Source: Pectobacterium zantedeschiae (GTDB lineage Bacteria > Pseudomonadota > Gammaproteobacteria > Enterobacterales > Enterobacteriaceae). Taken from it: a stretch of 64,000 bases of DNA. This document shows, one piece after another, positions 1 through 8,449 of the stretch. The stretch covers positions 372,001-436,000 of the forward strand of contig NZ_NWTM01000002.1 of NCBI RefSeq assembly GCF_004137795.1, written 5' to 3'. The stretch's first letter is position 1. The number at the start of each line of letters is the position of its first letter. A model generated the notes under the pieces. It was not told the DNA's origin. It searched no databases and saw only the letters and a program-made list of their open reading frames with translations. The translations under genes and the position numbers were made by a program.

Positions 1-258
1 TTGCAGATACTCGACCTTGATATCCACTCCTTCTTCCTTACCATGTTTCTCAATCAACTTTTGATCCTGTGCGACATTTAGCAGCAGGTAAACGATCCCG
101 AATTGCTGCGCGATACGGAGCTGTCCTTCCGCCTGTACCAGTGCAGGCAGACCAAGCCCCGACAGCAAAACGGCGCTGGCTAGCGTCAGGCCAAACCCTT
201 TACGACGCAACATGCTCCCAAAGTGCAAGGTGTGAGTGGTATGACTTTTATTATGCAT
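1..258 (-). CDS. ABC transporter substrate-binding protein, N-terminal part
   Basis: Partial gene running off the left edge; the first 86 codons are present. A basic start (MLRRK at residues 16-20) and a hydrophobic stretch ending in an Ala-Gln-Ala-type cleavage site near residue 43 form a signal peptide. The mature part begins GQLRIAQQFG, and the line IVYLLLNVAQDQKLIEKHG is typical of the nitrate/sulfonate/taurine (NMT1/SsuA-like) family of periplasmic binding proteins. The start is supported by a purine-rich GGAAAG upstream. The ligand cannot be told from this fragment and the transporter partners lie outside the window. Confidence 0.75.
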   Translation of the reverse strand, partial: MHNKSHTTHTLHFGSMLRRKGFGLTLASAVLLSGLGLPALVQAEGQLRIAQQFGIVYLLLNVAQDQKLIEKHGKEEGVDIKVEYLQ

Positions 259-745
259 AATGGCTTTCCATCAATAGATTAGGGCTGTGTGTAGCCTGAT
301 AAAAGATAAGGGTGAAAATATCGCCTTTTTGAGAGTAAGGATGCGTACGGCGCTTGATAAAGAGTTTTTTGACATAAGCTAGACGGGGAATGTATGGAGA
401 GAAAAATTTATTTTCTTTAATTAACTTGGTTTCTCCTGATTGTTCTCATGTTGGAAAAAACGACGCTATCATCAGCGTACTTATCTTTTTGTTTTTTATT
501 TATAAATAATAAAACTTGTGCATATTTATATGGGGTGGAATGCCATTTCTTTCCTTTAGATGACTTCAGGAAAATAAATGTCTAGGAGGGGATATACCGT
601 TTTCCTCATTTGCTTAGCGATAATTTATCTAGGCTGCCTTATCACCGGGGAGGGAGAAATCCCCGGCGGAACGTTTGTGCAGAATAAGGTCATATCTATG
701 GCTGGCGTTAACCCGCGACAGTAAGAGAAATATACATCGGTGATG
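259..745. other. Gene-free gap
   Basis: About 490 AT-rich bases between the binding-protein start and the SMR gene. I see no convincing coding region. The one clear structure is a GC-rich hairpin at 645-666 (arms CCGGGGA and TCCCCGG), which may end transcription coming from the SMR pair. The rest probably holds the promoter of the binding-protein gene. Confidence 0.5.
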
Positions 746-1072
746 TTACATACTTGAATAGAGGTTCATGATAATGCCCCCGCTGATAATGAGCGCCATT
801 GAAAATACAGCGGGTAAATCGGGTTTCTGTTTATAAAGTAGCATCGAAATAAATGTTACGCCGACGATGCCAAAGCCGCACCATAACGAATAGGCAATCC
901 CCACCGGTAAATAGCCCATCGCACGTGTTAACGAAAAATAGCAAAGACAGTAGGCGAGAATAACGATAATGGAAGGTGAAAGTCTTTTAAATCCATCGGT
1001 TTTTTTTATCATCGATGTGCCGGTAATTTCTGAGCCAATCGAAAGTGCCAACCATAAGAATCCGTTGAACAT
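746..1072 (-). CDS. SMR-family transporter subunit (second of a pair)
   Basis: A 108-residue protein with four predicted membrane helices, the usual size of the small multidrug resistance family. The essential membrane glutamate is E15 (SIGSEITGT), and the signature AYSLWCGFG of helix 3 is present. SMR proteins export cationic quaternary ammonium or guanidinium compounds using the proton gradient. It lies 17 bp downstream of a second, different SMR gene, so the two probably form a heterodimer such as EbrAB or MdtIJ. A good ribosome-binding site (TAAGGAGAC) precedes the start. Position after cutCD suggests movement of choline, trimethylamine or a related quaternary amine; that is inference. 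Confidence 0.85.
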   Translation of the reverse strand: MFNGFLWLALSIGSEITGTSMIKKTDGFKRLSPSIIVILAYCLCYFSLTRAMGYLPVGIAYSLWCGFGIVGVTFISMLLYKQKPDLPAVFSMALIISGGIIMNLYSSM

Positions 1073-1089
1073 GATGAGTCTCCTTATTT

Positions 1090-1506
1090 TCAGTGAATGA
1101 CTTTTGTTTCTAATGGCTGACTCTGGTTACTGCTATTCAGTTTTTCAGGCTGTTCATCCACACCCATTTTAGAAAAGAGGTTCATGATCGTTATGCCGGC
1201 GGCAATCACGATCATTCCAACGATTGCTGGGATATCAGGGTGCTGTCCGTAAAAAATAATACTGAGCGTTGAAACCAATAAAATACCCGTGCCGGACCAG
1301 GTTGCGTAGGCTAACCCCACCGGAAGATGTTTTACGGCTTTTGAGAGTGAATAATAACAAACGCAGTACAGCAGAATAATAACGGCCAATAGCGCTATTT
1401 TTGTCATCCCTTGGCTATTATCAAACATTTTTAACGTGGAGGTGGCAGACGTTTCTGACAAAATGACTAATAACATCCAAAGCCATGACCTCTTTCTGAG
1501 TGACAT
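1090..1506 (-). CDS. SMR-family transporter subunit (first of a pair)
   Basis: A 138-residue SMR protein with four membrane helices, active-site E18 (ILSETSATS) and the helix 3 signature AYATWSGTG. It is longer than the usual 105-115 residues because of a polar C-terminal tail of about 28 residues, a feature often seen in one partner of heterodimeric SMR pairs. Ribosome-binding site TCAGGAGC precedes the start. It lies between cutD and the second SMR gene on the same strand; a 128-bp repeat element separates it from cutD, so co-transcription is likely but not certain. Confidence 0.85.
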   Translation of the reverse strand: MSLRKRSWLWMLLVILSETSATSTLKMFDNSQGMTKIALLAVIILLYCVCYYSLSKAVKHLPVGLAYATWSGTGILLVSTLSIIFYGQHPDIPAIVGMIVIAAGITIMNLFSKMGVDEQPEKLNSSNQSQPLETKVIH

Positions 1507-1536
1507 AGTATTGCTCCTGATATGTGGTGTTAAGAA

Positions 1537-1664
1537 TACCCGTCATACTTCAAGTTACACGTATGCTACTCGGCCCACTGATGTGGACTTTGCCCCCGTT
1601 GGGATCAGCGCAAGCGCTGTTCAAAACGAATACGTTTTGTCCTGAAACTCGAATTATTTAGGGT
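1537..1664. repeat. Interspersed element with imperfect terminal inverted repeats
   Basis: Begins TACCCGTCATACTTCAAG and ends CTCGAATTATTTAGGGT; the two ends are imperfect inverted copies of each other. Two shorter copies lie at 6485-6533 and 7031-7104, all between genes. This looks like a small non-autonomous (MITE-like) repeat of enterobacteria. The copy here is the longest of the three. Confidence 0.65.
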
Positions 1665-1676
1665 CTGGTTTTTTCT

Positions 1677-2627
1677 TTAATGACGGACCAGACGAATGTC
1701 GAAATCAAACTCGCCAAAGAAAGCATCTAAACGATTTAACTCCTCCTCGTTGTAGCTTGGATCTGTCTTTATTGGATAAATCATGCCTAGTCTTTCGTAC
1801 TTTTTGCGGCCTAGCTGGTGGTAGGGCAGGATGTCGATGCGTCTGACATTACCGCGTTTTGCTAGCTTTTTTACGTACTGAATCGCGCCCGTGATGGCGT
1901 CATACGAATCGTTGTATCCGCGAACTAACGGCATACGAATAACGATATCGGCGCCCAACTCGACCAGATGCTCCAGATTACGCCGTATGTTCTCATTTCC
2001 TATACCAAACAGCGCCTTATGCTGATATGTGTCGATATGTTTAATATCGAAGAGGAACATATCCGTTACCGCTGCCAGTTGGTCATAGTGGGATATTGAT
2101 GTTGTCCCCTGTGTTTCCACTGCGGTATTGATCATCTTTTGTTTGCATGCCCGAAGGAGTGCAACGGCAAAATCCGTTTGCAGGCTTACCTCTCCACCGC
2201 TGAGTGTGACGCCGCCGCCGGAAGACTCATAAAAGCTGTAGTCCTGCATGATGACGGCCATCAATTCTGCGACGGTCATATCTTGTCCTACGATATCGAG
2301 GGCATTGGAGGGACATGCCGCCTCACATTTTCGGCAGCCTGTGCATTGAATGGTGCGGTCGATATGATGCAATCGTGGGCCACATTCATCCGCGATCAGC
2401 GTGTGGATGCCGCGGGGACACACCTCAGCACATTTGCCACAGTGCAGGCATTTATCAGGCGAGAACAGGATTTGATAGGCGCGACGTATTCCTTCTGGAT
2501 TGGCGCACCAGGGGCAGCGGATATTACAGCCTTTCATAAAGATCAGCGTACGGACGCCATCGCCGTCGTAGATCGAATACTTCTGAATATTGAATATTCG
2601 ACCCGTGATTTCTTTTGCTGATTCCAT
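1677..2627 (-). CDS. cutD: Choline TMA-lyase activating enzyme (glycyl radical activase)
   Basis: A 316-residue radical SAM enzyme that would use S-adenosylmethionine to install the glycyl radical on CutC. The SAM-cluster motif CNIRCPWC (CX3CX2C) is near the N-terminus, followed by an insert with two ferredoxin-like clusters, CLHCGKCAEVCP and CTGCRKCEAACP, as in activases of the CutD/HpdA/PflA-like group. GGGVTLSGGE is the SAM-binding glycine motif. I chose the ATG at 2627 because GGAGGG lies 6 bases before it; an in-frame ATG four codons earlier has no such site. It is 86 bp downstream of cutC on the same strand. The enzyme is oxygen-sensitive and fits anaerobic expression. Confidence 0.93.
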   Translation of the reverse strand: MESAKEITGRIFNIQKYSIYDGDGVRTLIFMKGCNIRCPWCANPEGIRRAYQILFSPDKCLHCGKCAEVCPRGIHTLIADECGPRLHHIDRTIQCTGCRKCEAACPSNALDIVGQDMTVAELMAVIMQDYSFYESSGGGVTLSGGEVSLQTDFAVALLRACKQKMINTAVETQGTTSISHYDQLAAVTDMFLFDIKHIDTYQHKALFGIGNENIRRNLEHLVELGADIVIRMPLVRGYNDSYDAITGAIQYVKKLAKRGNVRRIDILPYHQLGRKKYERLGMIYPIKTDPSYNEEELNRLDAFFGEFDFDIRLVRH

Positions 2628-2713
2628 CTTACCCTCCACATTTCATCCCGCCTGCGGCAAGAAAACGTCCTTGTTCAAGGTGTGCGCTTTACTCATATTC
2701 GTCTGCTGATGGT

Positions 2714-5218
2714 TCAGAATTTTTCAATCATGGTGCGGCTAATGATTTCATCTTGAACCTCTTTGCATAGCTCAACGAAGTACGCGCTGTAGCCAGCTAC
2801 GCGGACGATTAAATCGCGGTATTTTTCTGGGGTTTGCTGTGCTTTTCTCAACACCTCATCGTCGACGTAGCTGAATTGCATTTGCCCATTACCCAGAATG
2901 GAGGACGTTCTCAGCAGGGTGATAAGCCCGTTACGGCCTTCTGGCGTGTCCAGCATGCCTTTAAGGAATTTGAAGTTATGCACCATGCCTATATTCATGC
3001 TTTCCACATTCATTCTGCTGACCGATTTGATGCTTGCCGTCGGCCCTTTTTTGTCTGCCCCTTGAGTTGGGCTGATTCCATCGGAGAGCGGCGTCCATGC
3101 CAGACGTCCGTTTGCGCTGGCTGCGGTTAATGCGCCGATCGGCGTATTGTTGGAGATAGATAAGGTGCCATGGCTAAAGGTGGAATAGAGCATTTTGTAT
3201 TGGCGGCATTCACGTTCTGTCCATTCGGTAATATCACGCGCGAATTGGTCAACGGCGTTGTCATCATTACCGAATTTCGGCGCATTCAGGCAGTCTCTGT
3301 GCAGCATTTCATAGCCTGAAAAGTTAGCCAGTAGAGCGTCACGCATCTGCTCCAGTGTGTATTTACGATCCTCATAAACGAGTTTCCGAATGGCTACCAT
3401 GGAGTCGACATAGGTGGCTAATCCAGAGAATATCAGTCCAGGCCCATGATTGATTAATGCACCGCCAGCGGCCACGTCCTGACCTTTTTCCATACAGCCT
3501 TCCACGAGCAGGGACATCAGTGGCTTGGGCGCGATATCACGATGTACGCGCTGACTGATCACCGTGCCAATCGCCGACAGACGGATAATGTGTGCGATCT
3601 GCGCTTTCACTGCGCGATCAAAAGCCTCAAAGGTGTCCAGCGTGCTCAATTCGCCGGTGTCCAATCCCTGAATACGATCGAACAGAATCATGCGTCCACG
3701 GTTTAACACGAATTCAATGGCGATAGGCCACTGCGTATAGCCCGTTGATGTCCACTGATAAATTCGGCCCGATTTTTGCGGTTCTACACAGCCCATCAGA
3801 CAGTAATCGCGTGCATCGTCAAAATCGAAGCCTTTGCGCAGCATCATCTTGATATGGGAATCATCGAAGTGACATGCTGGGAAACCCATGCCGGACTTGA
3901 CTACATCGACAATTTTTTCCATGTACTCGTGCGGCGATTGATTATGAATCCGGCAGGCGAGTGAAGGCTGATACACTTTCACAAAACGCACCGCATCCAT
4001 AATCAGGTAAGTCAGATCGTTACAGGCATCGCCCCCGCTACGTTTCTGTCCGCCTACCGTCAGGTTGATGAATGGCTGATAGCCAGCGAAATATTTCGCG
4101 CCGCTTTCGCTGGACATCCACATCAGTTCCGCACATTTCAGAATGAACATCTGTAGCAGTTCCAGCGCCTGTCCGCGGGTCAGGCGACCAGATTGAATGT
4201 CGGCTTCATACATCGGGTAGCAGTATTGATCGACGCGTCCTAACGAAATACCGGTCTGGTTTTCTTCAATTTCGAACAAAGATTCCAGCGTCCAAATACT
4301 TTGCAGAGCTTCCTGCAACGTTTTCGGAGGATTGGCAGGTACGTTCTCGTTGACGTCGGCAATCATCAGCAGTTCAGCACGCCGTAAGGCATTGTCTTCC
4401 TGTGCTGCTTGTTCACGTGCCTGTGCTGCGATGCGGCTGGCATAGGCCATGACGCCATCGCAGGTTTCAATCGCCGCCTTATAGAAATAGATACGATCGA
4501 TATGCGCCGGGTCTTCCATACTCAGTTCAGCCAGTTTTTTCTGTGCATCTGCTTTGATGCCCTTCATCCCTTTCGTGAAGAGCAATACGTCGTAACCTGG
4601 GCAAGTATCGCCGCCGCCGTTGATTTGGTGATAAGAGAGATCGCTGACAAAGGTTTCTCCGCTGAACTCCCAGAGGCCTGCTTCACGATATTGTGCTTCG
4701 CACACTTCATCGAGCGATCGACCTTGCCAGAATGGGGCGATTTCTTCGCGGATCGTTTTTTTATCTTCTTCTGAAATCTGAAATGGATCCTGAGGCCGCG
4801 TGCTCATGGTATCCAATTCGTCCCACACCCAGCGCCAGGCAATATCAGGAGAAAAGGCTCCCGCGCGGGGTTTGCCGCAGGGATGCCCGACGATCAGTTC
4901 TTCATCCTGAATCAGGATGGGGGCGGTTTCGCAGGCTCTACGGAAGGACTTCGCTCGTAGCAGAATCGGCGGCAATCCAGGGTTATTTTTCGCGACTTCT
5001 GTAAAAGCTACTGCACGATAAATAGAGATGCTGGGACGCGCCTCCAAATAGTGTGTGCGCAGGCGTTGCATACGTGGCGTAAGCATTTCTTGCTCCGCTA
5101 ACATGTCATCAGCGGGGGATTTTTTGCTGTCATTCCGTCTGACCATTTTTTCGGTATTCAATATGCTGCTACCGAGTGAAAAATGGCTTGTGTCTGGCGC
5201 TAGCGTGTCATTATCCAT
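2714..5218 (-). CDS. cutC: Choline trimethylamine-lyase, glycyl radical enzyme
   Basis: An 834-residue glycyl radical enzyme that splits choline into trimethylamine and acetaldehyde. The thiyl-radical loop reads [10 protein letters not shown], with Cys477 and general base Glu479; the choline-binding Asp is D204 (GGGDT); the radical glycine is G809 in RVAGYSAYF. Relative to the Desulfovibrio enzyme (C489, E491, D216, G821) all four are shifted by exactly 12, matching its shorter length. GCVEP with the flanking QKSG and [11 protein letters not shown] separates CutC from glycerol dehydratase and pyruvate formate-lyase. It lacks the long N-terminal extension of Klebsiella-type CutC. No microcompartment shell gene is in the window, so acetaldehyde handling is not visible here. 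Confidence 0.94.
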   Translation of the reverse strand: MDNDTLAPDTSHFSLGSSILNTEKMVRRNDSKKSPADDMLAEQEMLTPRMQRLRTHYLEARPSISIYRAVAFTEVAKNNPGLPPILLRAKSFRRACETAPILIQDEELIVGHPCGKPRAGAFSPDIAWRWVWDELDTMSTRPQDPFQISEEDKKTIREEIAPFWQGRSLDEVCEAQYREAGLWEFSGETFVSDLSYHQINGGGDTCPGYDVLLFTKGMKGIKADAQKKLAELSMEDPAHIDRIYFYKAAIETCDGVMAYASRIAAQAREQAAQEDNALRRAELLMIADVNENVPANPPKTLQEALQSIWTLESLFEIEENQTGISLGRVDQYCYPMYEADIQSGRLTRGQALELLQMFILKCAELMWMSSESGAKYFAGYQPFINLTVGGQKRSGGDACNDLTYLIMDAVRFVKVYQPSLACRIHNQSPHEYMEKIVDVVKSGMGFPACHFDDSHIKMMLRKGFDFDDARDYCLMGCVEPQKSGRIYQWTSTGYTQWPIAIEFVLNRGRMILFDRIQGLDTGELSTLDTFEAFDRAVKAQIAHIIRLSAIGTVISQRVHRDIAPKPLMSLLVEGCMEKGQDVAAGGALINHGPGLIFSGLATYVDSMVAIRKLVYEDRKYTLEQMRDALLANFSGYEMLHRDCLNAPKFGNDDNAVDQFARDITEWTERECRQYKMLYSTFSHGTLSISNNTPIGALTAASANGRLAWTPLSDGISPTQGADKKGPTASIKSVSRMNVESMNIGMVHNFKFLKGMLDTPEGRNGLITLLRTSSILGNGQMQFSYVDDEVLRKAQQTPEKYRDLIVRVAGYSAYFVELCKEVQDEIISRTMIEKF

Positions 5219-5522
5219 ACGAAAGTCTCCTACTGTTATTTTTTCTGATTCAATAAAGGGTAATAAGAGAAATGCAATACCGAAAATGCGGAATAGGCAG
5301 GTAAGGTCTTTGCCTGAATGTTGATGTTTGTATTGGTTTTTTTATTAATAGTGTTTTTTATTATGCTGATAATTTTGCTACATAAAAACGAATGGATATT
5401 TTTTATATTTCATGGGCGTTCTTCCGTGTTATTAACAGAGTATCATTATGTTTACTCTTCCGTTTTATTAATTAATTGATTTTGTTTTTTAATGATCTCT
5501 CTTTGGGGGTTAGGCTTTCAAT

Positions 5523-5538
5523 ATAGTGTATACACTAT
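5523..5538. promoter_or_regulatory. Perfect 16-bp palindrome, candidate operator
   Basis: ATAGTGTATACACTAT is a perfect inverted repeat. The GTATAC core is typical of GntR-family and some other dimeric regulators. It is upstream of cutC, next to the FNR-like site. No local regulator gene is obvious. Confidence 0.5.
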
Positions 5539-5572
5539 TTAACTAATGGCGCTGAATAACGCTGTTAGTTAA

Positions 5573-5586
5573 TTGACTAAGATCAA
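5573..5586. promoter_or_regulatory. FNR-like site
   Basis: TTGACTAAGATCAA matches the FNR consensus TTGAT-N4-ATCAA at 9 of 10 defined positions. Anaerobic activation would suit the oxygen-sensitive CutC/CutD pair. The site is 355 bases upstream of the cutC start, so a distal promoter would be needed. Confidence 0.55.
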
Positions 5587-5774
5587 TTCATTCTGTTTTA
5601 TTCGATGGTTATTTTGTATTATTATTTTGTTAATTATTCCCATTGAATGTATTTGTAATAAATAGAAGTGGGTGTGTGCAATATAATTACATTTGCGGGG
5701 AGACTACAGAAGGGAAGAGAATTCAGGCCAATTTACGCTTAATAGAATTGGCCTGTAATAATGGAAACCGTGCG

Positions 5775-6464
5775 CTACAGTGATGCGCCACCGCATATCA
5801 CCAACTGCTGGCCAGTAATGGCTGCCGCAGAAGGGGAGAGTAGGTAACCTACCAGATCGGCCACTTCCTGTGGCTGGATGAAGCGGCCAATCGGCGGCAG
5901 CTTTGGAGGAGAACTCTGGCGGCCCGGCATCGTCAGCATTGGCGTTTCTGTTGCACCCGGCGCGACGATGTTTACCGTAATACCGCGCGGAGCCAGTTCC
6001 GCTGCCCAGCTTCTCGCCATGCCGATCATCGCGGATTTTGTCGTAACGTACTGGCTACGTCCTGCCGAACCGCTAGATGTGCGGCTACCCAGCAGCACGA
6101 TTCTGCCACCTTGCGGCAGTTTATCGACCAGACGGTCGGCAAGTACCTGCGCCGCATTGATATGCAATCGCCACAGTGTTTCACCGTCCTCCAGCGAAAG
6201 CTGGCCGAGTGGGGCAGATTTCATAATGCCAGCGGCATGGATAACGGCATCAACCTGTACAATCTCGTCCAGAATGGCAGTCAGCGCGAGCGTATCCATG
6301 ATATCCACCGCGCGATGGGTAAAGTGGGGGTGTGAATAGTCACCCGGCTTGCGTGACAGGCCGGTAACTCGCCAGCCTTCAGCCAGTAATTTTTGTGTGA
6401 TGGCGGCACCGATCCCCGAGCTGCTGCCGGTAATCAGAGCGTGTTTAGGGGCTGTAGCTGACAT
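5775..6464 (-). CDS. Short-chain dehydrogenase/reductase
   Basis: A 229-residue classical SDR. The cofactor motif TGSSSGIG lies at the N-terminus and the catalytic YVTTK motif near the middle. NAD(P)-dependent oxidoreduction of a sugar or sugar acid is expected; the substrate is not readable from sequence. I chose the ATG at 6464 because AAGGAG lies just upstream; the longer open frame to 6515 runs through a repeat element. It is the last gene of the leftward sugar-acid cluster, after the YhcH-like gene, with a repeat copy in the 77-bp gap. Confidence 0.85.
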   Translation of the reverse strand: MSATAPKHALITGSSSGIGAAITQKLLAEGWRVTGLSRKPGDYSHPHFTHRAVDIMDTLALTAILDEIVQVDAVIHAAGIMKSAPLGQLSLEDGETLWRLHINAAQVLADRLVDKLPQGGRIVLLGSRTSSGSAGRSQYVTTKSAMIGMARSWAAELAPRGITVNIVAPGATETPMLTMPGRQSSPPKLPPIGRFIQPQEVADLVGYLLSPSAAAITGQQLVICGGASL

Positions 6465-6484
6465 GCAATGTCTCCTTAATGCAT

Positions 6485-6533
6485 CCCCGTCATACTTCAA
6501 GCCGCCTTCCTGCAACTCGAATTATTTAGGGGA
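6485..6533. repeat. Interspersed element, short copy
   Basis: A 49-bp copy of the element at 1537-1664, with ends CCCCGTCATACTTCAAG and CTCGAATTATTTAGGGG and almost no interior. It fills most of the gap between the SDR and YhcH-like genes. Confidence 0.6.
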
Positions 6534-6541
6534 TAACCATT

Positions 6542-7012
6542 TTAATACAACGACGTGACGGGGATTTTGAACACGGCTTTTTTGACCGGTGCAGGGCTGT
6601 CGTTAATCGCACACAGCGCTTGATGGGCTTCTCCTGGATAGAAGGTGACGAAGTCGCCTGCCCGCAGATGGATCTGATGCGGCACCTGTGGGTTATCCAG
6701 AATATAGAGGTCTGGTTTCCGCTCTACCGCGGGCTGACCATGCACATCATTCAGACCGTAACCGATAATCTCCTCGCCTTCCAGAATCAGTTGAATATCG
6801 AGATAGTTGCTGTGAAATTCGGTATGACGTGTGGCGCGTGGCGCGGTATTCACGGTGCCGATGTTGTAAAACCATTCGGCTCCTTCTTGCTGATAACGGC
6901 CTTCGGGCAGCGCATTCAGTTCAGCCAACGACATGCCCGGCGCGGACAGAATAGTCCACAGTGCATCGGGCAGCGTGGCGAGTTTGAGCGCGTTTAGGTT
7001 TCCTGCAATCAT
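6542..7012 (-). CDS. YhcH/YjgK/YiaL-family protein (NanQ-like)
   Basis: A 156-residue single-domain cupin-like protein of the YhcH family. HTEFHSNYLDIQLILEGEE holds the conserved metal-binding His/Glu residues, and FYPGEAHQAL the late conserved His. In E. coli the relative NanQ speeds ring opening of sialic acid, providing the open-chain form the aldolase needs. Here it sits in an operon with a DHDPS-family aldolase, a symporter and a sialidase-like protein, so a similar anomerase role on a 2-keto-3-deoxy sugar acid is likely. That substrate assignment is inference. Confidence 0.88.
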   Translation of the reverse strand: MIAGNLNALKLATLPDALWTILSAPGMSLAELNALPEGRYQQEGAEWFYNIGTVNTAPRATRHTEFHSNYLDIQLILEGEEIIGYGLNDVHGQPAVERKPDLYILDNPQVPHQIHLRAGDFVTFYPGEAHQALCAINDSPAPVKKAVFKIPVTSLY

Positions 7013-7030
7013 TATAGTGTCCTGAAAATA

Positions 7031-7104
7031 TACCCGTCATACTTCAAGTTGCATGTGCGTTGTTCAAACGTTAACGTTTGTCCTGAAACTCGAATTATTC
7101 AGGG
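7031..7104. repeat. Interspersed element, medium copy
   Basis: A 74-bp copy of the element at 1537-1664, beginning TACCCGTCATACTTCAAG and ending CGAATTATTCAGGG. It lies upstream of the YhcH-like gene within the operon. Confidence 0.6.
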
Positions 7105-7159
7105 CATAGCGGGGAGAAAACCCCGCTGGAAAAGAGAAAAAAGCAGCGTGGTTTTACCT

Positions 7160-7235
7160 TAAGCCTATTTTTAGGAGAAACACGGGGATGAGGTTCCCGT
7201 AGGGAAGCCTCGCCCCGTGGTCGCTCCGTGTATCT
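7160..7235. repeat. 76-bp hairpin repeat, copy 1
   Basis: A nested stem-loop at 7181-7219: arms CACGGGG/CCCCGTG, then GAGG/CCTC, then TTCCC/GGGAA around a three-base loop. A second copy of the same length lies at 10879-10954. Both sit between genes of the same leftward operon, so they may trim or attenuate the transcript. Sequences outside the stem (TTTTTAGG and GTGTATCT) are also shared. Confidence 0.65.
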
Positions 7236-7258
7236 CAGATTCTAAAGGAGTGACAGAC

Positions 7259-8446
7259 TTAACCCGCCTTGACCCACTCTTCACTTACCACGACGTGCTT
7301 TATCGCCTGGCGGAAGTAGGTGAACGCTACGTGCAGCTTACCGTCCGGCGCCTGCTTGACGCTGGGATAAGAGAACTCGCGGTTCAACTTCTCCGTTGAG
7401 TTATTGGTCATGCAATATCCGTCACCTACTTCGATGTTGCGCTGCCACGGCCAGCTTTTACCGCCGTCTTCCGAAATGGCGAGCGTCATTGGCGCACGCG
7501 GTGCACCCCAGAAAGCGCTACGACCACCGGCTTGTACTTCCGGCATTTTGGCATCGCTGGCTTTGTCTTCTTCATCCTCGATTTCATCGTACAGCGACAG
7601 ACGGCGCTCGGTGGCGTCGGCGGCGCTCATATGATTGAACACCAGCGCGAGATGGCCGTTTTTCAGCGTAGTCACCTGAATGGACGAGTTATTGTTCGGT
7701 AAGTCGGTTGCTACCGGCTCTGACCAGGTTTTACCGCCATCCGTTGAACGACTCTGATAGATGAAATCAGCCCAGCGGCTGCGGTACATCGCCAGCAGCG
7801 TGCCGTCATGCAACGGCGTGATGTTCATGTGTACACAACCCGTGCTGTTTGGCACTGGATATTCCCGCCAGGTTTTCCCCTGGTCGCTGGAAATTTTCAC
7901 GGCGCTGTTATCGTCGTTACCGACCCATTTTTCACCCGGCTGAACGCGGCAGTAGAACACAGGCAGCAGCCAGTCGCCGTTTTCCAGTACGGTGATGGGC
8001 TGGCGGATAAAGGTGCCGGGTTGATCGAGCAATGTGCCGATCTCACCCCAAGTGGCACCCAAATCCGTGGACTGGCGATAGCGCACAATCGCAGTGTCCT
8101 GGTTACCCGATTTTTGCGCGGTGTACAGCAGCCACAAGACGTTGTCCGGTGCGAGGAACAGTACTGGGTTCTGTTCAGAACGCGTAGCATCCTCAGACAG
8201 CTTAGCGGCTTTACTCCAGTTATCACTGCCTTTCGCCAGACGAGACATGTAGATAGAGATATCCGCAATCCCTTCTTGTGTACCGCCGAACCAGACGCAC
8301 AGCACATCGCCGTTCGGCAGATGGAGCAGGTTGGCCGCATGGTTCTGCGGACATTCCGATGGAATGTAGGCATCCAGACGCGCGGCATCGCCTTCTGCGT
8401 GATGAATTTTTCCGCTACGTTCCACAGTAATGGTTTCGCTACTCAT
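7259..8446 (-). CDS. Sialidase-like BNR/Asp-box protein, cytosolic
   Basis: A 395-residue predicted six-bladed beta-propeller of the exo-alpha-sialidase superfamily. Four Asp-boxes are visible: STDLGATW (126-133), SSDQGKTW (186-193), STDGGKTW (234-241) and SEDGGKSW (325-332). An arginine in FIRQP (146-150) and YRSRW (221-225) could belong to a carboxylate-binding Arg cluster. There is no signal peptide, so it should act inside the cell on an imported molecule. The start is 3 bases after the symporter stop, with CAGGAG as ribosome-binding site, so the two are coupled. The family also includes enzymes acting on other 2-keto-3-deoxy acids, so true sialic acid specificity should not be assumed. 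Confidence 0.8.
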   Translation of the reverse strand: MSSETITVERSGKIHHAEGDAARLDAYIPSECPQNHAANLLHLPNGDVLCVWFGGTQEGIADISIYMSRLAKGSDNWSKAAKLSEDATRSEQNPVLFLAPDNVLWLLYTAQKSGNQDTAIVRYRQSTDLGATWGEIGTLLDQPGTFIRQPITVLENGDWLLPVFYCRVQPGEKWVGNDDNSAVKISSDQGKTWREYPVPNSTGCVHMNITPLHDGTLLAMYRSRWADFIYQSRSTDGGKTWSEPVATDLPNNNSSIQVTTLKNGHLALVFNHMSAADATERRLSLYDEIEDEEDKASDAKMPEVQAGGRSAFWGAPRAPMTLAISEDGGKSWPWQRNIEVGDGYCMTNNSTEKLNREFSYPSVKQAPDGKLHVAFTYFRQAIKHVVVSEEWVKAG

Positions 8447-8449
8447 GAC

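Larger units (their letters stand above)
5219..5774. promoter_or_regulatory. cutC upstream control region
   Basis: An AT-rich, gene-free stretch of 556 bases upstream of cutC. It carries the FNR-like site at 5573-5586 and the palindrome at 5523-5538, both about 300-360 bases before the cutC start. That distance implies a long untranslated leader or control from a distant promoter. Confidence 0.55.

Noticed and set aside
69-260. A 63-codon plus-strand frame at the left edge
   Set aside because: It is the shadow of the binding-protein gene on the minus strand, which has a signal peptide and family motifs.
2714-5218. Glycerol dehydratase or pyruvate formate-lyase for the glycyl radical enzyme
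   Set aside because: The GCVEPQKSG motif, Asp204 and Glu479 fit choline lyase; the pyruvate formate-lyase double cysteine is absent.
7259-8446. Assignment as a true sialidase with a sialic-acid operon
   Set aside because: There is no N-acetylmannosamine kinase or epimerase and the downstream kinase is for four-carbon acids, so a sialic-acid route does not fit.
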